From Methanobacteriota archaeon (GTDB lineage: Archaea > Thermoplasmatota > Thermoplasmata > RBG-16-68-12): a stretch of DNA of 8,346 nucleotides. Shown here piece after piece: positions 5,164 to 8,346 of the stretch. The stretch lies in assembly GCA_005878665.1 (NCBI GenBank), contig VBLR01000141.1, positions 1 through 8,346 of the forward strand, read 5' to 3'. Position 1 is the first letter of the stretch, and the number at the start of each line of letters is the position of its first letter. The notes beneath the pieces were generated by a model. It made no database searches, had not been told where the DNA came from, and saw nothing but the letters and a program-made list of their open reading frames with translations. The position numbers were made by a program, and so were the translations under genes.

Positions 5164-6048
5164 ATGGAGGTCGTCCGCGTCGAAGGACTGGGGAAAACGT
5201 ACCCGGGAGGGACGAAAGCCCTCGAAGACGTCTCCTTCTCGATCGACCAGGGCGAAATCTTCTGCCTCCTCGGACGCAACGGCGCCGGTAAGACGACGCT
5301 CCTCCGGATCCTCGCGACCCAACTCAAGCCGACCGTGGGCCGCGCGTCCGTCCTGGGCCACGACGTGCTCGCGGAACCGCAGGCGATCCGCCCGCACATC
5401 GCCGTCGTCCCGCAAGAGGCCCGGCCGCAGATGCTCCTGTCGCCGTACGATCATATCCTGTACTTCTGCCTCATCCGCGGGCAATCGCGGGCGCAGGCCC
5501 GCGAACGAACCCAGAAGGTGATGGAGGACTTGGGCCTCTGGGAACACCGCGACAAGCTCGCATCCGACCTCTCCGGCGGCCTCCGCCAGCGCCTGATCAT
5601 TGCCATGGCGATGGTCGCGGACCCCGAGGTACTATTCCTGGACGAGCCCACGATCGGGCTCGATCCGCTCGGTCGGCGATCCGTGTGGTCTATGTTGCGC
5701 GCGCTGACGAAGAAAGGCGCCACGATCCTCCTGACGACACATTATCTTGACGAGGCCGAGGTCCTCGCGGACCATCTGCTCATCGTGGACAAGGGACGGA
5801 CGGTCTTCCTCGGGACCGTCGACGAGGCGAAGGGAGATACCGGCGTGGGGATGCGGGTGATCGTGGAGCCGGCCGCGGGGAATGGGTCGACCGCCCCCGA
5901 GATCCTCGAGCCCAAGTCGGCCGAGGAGATCCTGGCCATCGTCGAGCGGGGCCTGCGGGAGAAGCGCAAGGTGACGTTCAAACCGGCGAGCCTCGAGGAT
6001 GCGTTCATCAAAATCGTGGGGGGATCGATTGAAGTCGAGAATACGTGA
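5164..6048 (+). CDS. ABC-2 type transporter ATP-binding protein
   Basis: A 294-residue ATPase of the DrrA/NodI/CcmA-like exporter group, powering the membrane subunit encoded next. Walker A GRNGAGKTT is at 37-45, the Q-loop Gln84 is in VVPQEAR, the signature LSGGLRQR is at 136-143, Walker B VLFLDEP at 156-162 has the catalytic Glu161, the D-loop is GLDP (165-168), and the switch His193 is in LLTTHYLDEAE. The C-terminal part (about 225-294) ends in PASLEDAFIKIVGG, the usual DPSLEDVF-type tail of this group. The reading frame is open back to an ATG at 5050, but the 38 extra residues are low-complexity and lie outside the domain. MEVVRVEGLGKTY at 5164 begins exactly at the first beta strand. Substrate unknown: relatives export drugs, polysaccharides, haem or ions. 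Confidence 0.93.
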   Translation: MEVVRVEGLGKTYPGGTKALEDVSFSIDQGEIFCLLGRNGAGKTTLLRILATQLKPTVGRASVLGHDVLAEPQAIRPHIAVVPQEARPQMLLSPYDHILYFCLIRGQSRAQARERTQKVMEDLGLWEHRDKLASDLSGGLRQRLIIAMAMVADPEVLFLDEPTIGLDPLGRRSVWSMLRALTKKGATILLTTHYLDEAEVLADHLLIVDKGRTVFLGTVDEAKGDTGVGMRVIVEPAAGNGSTAPEILEPKSAEEILAIVERGLREKRKVTFKPASLEDAFIKIVGGSIEVENT

Positions 6049-6766
6049 AGCGATGTACATCGGGTTGTTCGACGCCTTGCCGCTCTTGCGGGATCCGATG
6101 CTCCTCGTCGTGATCAGCCTGTTCTCGTTCCTGCCGGTGATCTTCATCTTCGTCTTCGCGGACCAAGCGTCGGCGAGGCAATCCCTCATCGGCGCCATCG
6201 TGTTGACGTTCTCCTTCACGGGCCTCTTCGCCTCGCAGAGCGTGTACTTCAACAAACAGTGGTTTCGTTTCCAAGACATGTTCGTCGCCTCGAAAGTTTC
6301 GCCGGCGTCGTATGCGCTCGGCCTCTCGTTGAGCGGCCTCGTCGTCGCGCTCCCCGGCGTCGTGGTGGCCTCGGTCTTCCTCTTGCTCTCGGGGGCGTCC
6401 AGCGCCGCGGGGGTCGTCCTCCTCCTGGCGACTGCCTTTCTCCTTTGGATCGGCCTCGTCTTCGTCGGGTTCGCGATTGGCGCGACCACGAAGAACGCAC
6501 GACGCGCAAACTCGATCCCGCAAGTCCTGAGCATCGCGTTAGGATTCCTGCCGCCCGTGTACTATCCGCTCGACCGTTTGCCCGCGATCGTCCAACCGAT
6601 CGCCATGCTCATCCCGACGACCCATGCTGCCCAGCTCGCGAAGTACTACTTTCATCTCATCGACATCCCGCCCTCGCAGGTCGCCATCGGATGGGCCTAC
6701 CTCATCGGGTTCGCGGCCCTCATGGGCTTCATCGCGTCCCGGCGAGCGCACTGGGTCGATCCGTAG
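6029..6766 (+). CDS. ABC-2 type transporter permease
   Basis: A 245-residue membrane subunit with six hydrophobic segments at about residues 24-43, 52-71, 98-121, 127-151, 160-180 and 218-236 counted from this start. The conserved ABC-2 block FLPPVYYPLDRLPAIVQP, followed by MLIPTTHAAQLAKYY, lies before the last helix. An amphipathic N-terminal stretch with LPLLRDP precedes helix 1, as in other ABC-2 permeases. It overlaps the end of the ATPase gene and forms a two-gene operon with it. The start is uncertain. TTG at 6029 is chosen because GGGGGGAT lies three bases upstream. ATG at 5999 would overlap the ATPase by 50 bases with GAGG directly abutting, and ATG at 6053, four bases after the ATPase stop, would trim residues before helix 1. 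Substrate unknown. Confidence 0.88.
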   Translation: MKSRIREAMYIGLFDALPLLRDPMLLVVISLFSFLPVIFIFVFADQASARQSLIGAIVLTFSFTGLFASQSVYFNKQWFRFQDMFVASKVSPASYALGLSLSGLVVALPGVVVASVFLLLSGASSAAGVVLLLATAFLLWIGLVFVGFAIGATTKNARRANSIPQVLSIALGFLPPVYYPLDRLPAIVQPIAMLIPTTHAAQLAKYYFHLIDIPPSQVAIGWAYLIGFAALMGFIASRRAHWVDP

Positions 6767-6849
6767 CAGAGGACGATCCTTCGCGCTCGCCATGCGCGAG
6801 TCCCCACGGAAGGCGAGGCCTCGGCAGGTTCGAAGGCCCGGACCCCGCT
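6767..6849. other. Convergent gap between the permease and the orphan membrane protein genes
   Basis: These 83 bases separate two gene ends that face each other. I see no gene, no T-run that would mark an archaeal terminator on either strand, and no RNA gene. A small inverted repeat (CTCGC / GCGAG, 6786-6790 and 6796-6800) has only five pairs and is expected by chance in sequence this GC-rich. Confidence 0.4.
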
Positions 6850-7356
6850 CTAGGGACTATCCCAACTATCCGCTTCGGCAGCCGCCGGCGCCGGATATCT
6901 CCCAAACACGGCGCGTGGCAGACGGGCGCCCGCCTCGACGAGGGCTGAGCCGAGCACGGCGGTCACGAATCCGTAGGCGAAGGCGACCGACGCAGTGCCC
7001 GTCGATCCCTGAGGGCTCAGGTAGGTTGGCACGACGACGAGGAAGAGCGCGTACAGGAGCAGGACCACCATCCCCAACGTTCCGAGGCGGCGTGTCTTGC
7101 GGCCGAGGACCGCGACCCCCAGGCCAACCATCGCCGAAATCACGAGCCAAACGAAGGCGATCCAACCCCAAGGTCCGCCGAGCAACGTGTTCAGGAGACC
7201 CGTGCTCCCGATCCCATTGTACGTCCCGGGGGGAAGGTCCGGTCTCGTCCCGGAGACAACGAACCAAGGGAGGAAGAACAGGCTGCCGAACAGCAGGATC
7301 GCGCCGACAACGAGCAGGGCGCGACCACCGGCCGAAATCCTTTTCATACCGGCCAT
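6850..7356 (-). CDS. Hypothetical four-helix membrane protein
   Basis: A 168-residue protein I do not recognise. Four hydrophobic segments are visible at about 13-35, 62-84, 92-113 and 121-143. The N-terminus is basic (MKRISAGGR), so helix 1 probably starts inside. The loop between helices 1 and 2 (about 36-60, SGTRPDLPPGTYNGIGS) is rich in Gly and Pro and would face outward. The loop between 2 and 3 (GRKTRR, 85-90) is strongly positive and should face the cytoplasm. The tail from 144 is soluble and Ala/Pro-rich. Positive-inside charges and helix spacing argue for a real membrane protein. ATG at 7356 is chosen over 7347 because a TATA-like box lies 27-28 bases upstream of it. It is convergent with the transporter and downstream of acs on the same strand, with its own promoter. 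No function is proposed. Confidence 0.8.
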   Translation of the reverse strand: MAGMKRISAGGRALLVVGAILLFGSLFFLPWFVVSGTRPDLPPGTYNGIGSTGLLNTLLGGPWGWIAFVWLVISAMVGLGVAVLGRKTRRLGTLGMVVLLLYALFLVVVPTYLSPQGSTGTASVAFAYGFVTAVLGSALVEAGARLPRAVFGRYPAPAAAEADSWDSP

Positions 7357-7380
7357 GGCCCGTACGAAGGGGACGACGTC

Positions 7381-7386
7381 TAATAC
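7381..7386 (-). promoter_or_regulatory. TATA-like box of the orphan membrane protein gene
   Basis: The minus strand reads GTATTA, centred 27-28 bases before the ATG at 7356, the spacing expected for a leaderless archaeal transcript. No Shine-Dalgarno match lies between it and the ATG. It sits in the 80-base gap (7357-7436) after the acs stop codon. Apart from this box and a nearby ATTTGTAA stretch, I see nothing in that gap. Confidence 0.45.
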
Positions 7387-7436
7387 CTTCCGTTACAAAT
7401 GTCCGCGTGGTCGGGTCGAGTCCCCATTCGTGAACA

Positions 7437-8346
7437 TCAATGCTCGTCGGAGGCGCCGCTTTCCACTTCGGCGAGCCATTTGCGGACTTCGTCCACCGCG
7501 CCAGGGTCTTCGAGGGTCGTCGTATCGCCGATCTCTTGGCCGGAGACGAGAGACCGGATCACGCGACGCATGATCTTCCCGCTCCGCGTTTTGGGCAGTT
7601 TGTCCGTGATATAGAGATCGTCGGGCACCGCGATCGCGCCAATCTCCCTTCGCACGTGATCGCGCAACTCCTGTCGCAACGAATCCGAGCGGGACTCGCC
7701 GCGCTTGAGGACCACGTACGCGACGAGGGCTTGCCCTTTCAGCGTGTGCGGCTTCCCGACGACCGCGGCTTCGGCGACCTTCGGGTGGCTCACGAGGGCG
7801 GACTCAATCTCCATCGTCCCGATCCGATGGCCGGCGACGTTGATCACGTCGTCGATGCGGCCCATGAGCCAGAAGTAGCCGTCTTCATCAATGCGCGCCC
7901 CGTCTCCCGTGAAATACTTGCCGGGGACTTGGGACCAATACACCTGCCGGTATCGCTCCGGGTCGCGGTACAGGGTCATGAGCATCGCGGGCCAAGGCTT
8001 TGAGATCACGAGGTAGCCTCCTTTGCCCATCGGGACTGGACGGCCCTTCTCGTCGACGACTTCCGCCGCGATCCCTGGGAACGGGTGCGTGGCGGATCCC
8101 GGTTTCGTCGTCGTGACGCCGGGCAGAGGCGTGATGAGGATCATGCCCGTCTCCGTCTGCCACCACGTGTCCACGATCGGACAGCGGCCGCCGCCGATCG
8201 TCTTATGGTACCACCGCCACGCCTCCGGATTGATCGGTTCCCCGACGGTCCCGAGGAGACGGAGGCTCGAGAGGTCATGCTTTTTCGGGTACTCCTCGCC
8301 CCAGCGCATGAACGCGCGGATCGCGGTCGGCGCGGTGTACAGGATC
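7437..8346 (-). CDS. acs: Acetyl-CoA synthetase, C-terminal part (5' end outside window)
   Basis: The 302 visible codons are open to the window end, so this is roughly the C-terminal half of an AMP-forming acetyl-CoA synthetase (about 650 residues), which makes acetyl-CoA from acetate, ATP and CoA in the cytoplasm. The fragment begins ILYTAPTAIRAFM, where TAPTAIR is a family block. GTVGEPINPEAW, DTWWQTETGM, the adenylate-binding YFTGDGA, and the hinge region MGRIDDVINVAGHRIGT follow in the expected order. HRIGTMEIESALV begins the mobile C-terminal domain, and KTRSGKIMRR contains the catalytic Lys (codon at 7575-7577), the residue acetylated by regulatory acetyltransferases in other organisms. 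All expected motifs in this half are intact. An ATG at 8307-8309 is internal and not the start. The enzyme's DTWWQTETG motif and preference-setting Trp argue for acetate over longer acids. Confidence 0.96.
   Translation of the reverse strand, partial: ILYTAPTAIRAFMRWGEEYPKKHDLSSLRLLGTVGEPINPEAWRWYHKTIGGGRCPIVDTWWQTETGMILITPLPGVTTTKPGSATHPFPGIAAEVVDEKGRPVPMGKGGYLVISKPWPAMLMTLYRDPERYRQVYWSQVPGKYFTGDGARIDEDGYFWLMGRIDDVINVAGHRIGTMEIESALVSHPKVAEAAVVGKPHTLKGQALVAYVVLKRGESRSDSLRQELRDHVRREIGAIAVPDDLYITDKLPKTRSGKIMRRVIRSLVSGQEIGDTTTLEDPGAVDEVRKWLAEVESGASDEH

Noticed and set aside
3183..5291. Plus-strand open frames opposite frdA (3183-4151 and 4299-5291)
   Set aside because: Both are antisense shadows of frdA with charged, repetitive translations and no domain, and the second also runs into the ATPase gene.
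3925..5547. 540-codon minus-strand open frame overlapping frdA and running into the ABC ATPase gene
   Set aside because: It lies in another frame of frdA, and its translation is Arg/Gly/Pro-rich with no domain. The frdA frame carries every complex II motif. Long shadow frames are expected in GC-rich coding DNA.
5632..6534. 300-codon minus-strand frame opposite the ABC transporter genes
   Set aside because: It spans the junction of the ATPase and permease genes, both of which have full family motifs on the plus strand.
6786..6800. Small hairpin after the permease as a terminator
   Set aside because: Only five base pairs, no following T-run, and an alternative overlapping pairing exists. It is not distinguishable from chance in GC-rich sequence.
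6624..7433. 269-codon plus-strand frame from the permease end through the orphan membrane protein
   Set aside because: The translation is Arg/Ser/Pro-rich low complexity, while the minus strand gives a protein with clean membrane helices and a TATA-like box at the right distance.

Overview
The window looks like a chromosomal segment from a GC-rich archaeon, most likely a euryarchaeote of the Thermoplasmatota type. That lineage is an inference. The supports are an archaeal Sm-like RNA-binding protein, a small translation-factor-like protein of an archaeal kind, and several genes with A/T-rich TATA-like boxes about 27-33 bases before the start codon and no Shine-Dalgarno site, as expected for leaderless or short-leader archaeal mRNAs. 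I see no RNA gene, CRISPR array, insertion sequence or integration site. Coding density is high.

Layout: (1) 1-928, minus: a sugar-1-phosphate nucleotidyltransferase with a C-terminal beta-helix, cut off by the window start. (2) 977-1192, minus: an Lsm/SmAP protein. (3) 1326-1763, plus: a translation-elongation-factor-like beta-barrel protein with a long Lys/Arg-rich tail, whose last 25 codons overlap the end of frdD on the other strand. (4) 5036-1687, minus: a tight four-gene operon frdA-frdB-frdC-frdD encoding a membrane-bound complex II. All four subunits align with the Escherichia coli quinol:fumarate reductase in gene order, motifs and individual residues. (5) 5164-6766, plus: a two-gene ABC-2 exporter (ATPase plus permease), divergent from frdA. 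(6) 6850-7356, minus: an unrecognised four-helix membrane protein. (7) 7437-8346, minus: the C-terminal part of acetyl-CoA synthetase, cut off by the window end.

The metabolic core is the frd operon, which would link the menaquinol pool to fumarate (or run in reverse with succinate), together with Acs, which activates acetate to acetyl-CoA. This suits a heterotroph with flexible fermentative or anaerobic respiratory metabolism. The Lsm and translation-factor-like genes are housekeeping RNA/translation functions and diverge from one promoter region. The exporter and the orphan membrane protein have no assignable substrate or role.

I did not find a wholly new system. The observations most worth a second look are the bacterial-type, apparently haem-free fumarate reductase in an archaeal context, with a Glu at the position that separates fumarate reductases from succinate dehydrogenases, and the basic tail of the translation-factor-like protein encoded antisense to the last membrane helix of FrdD.
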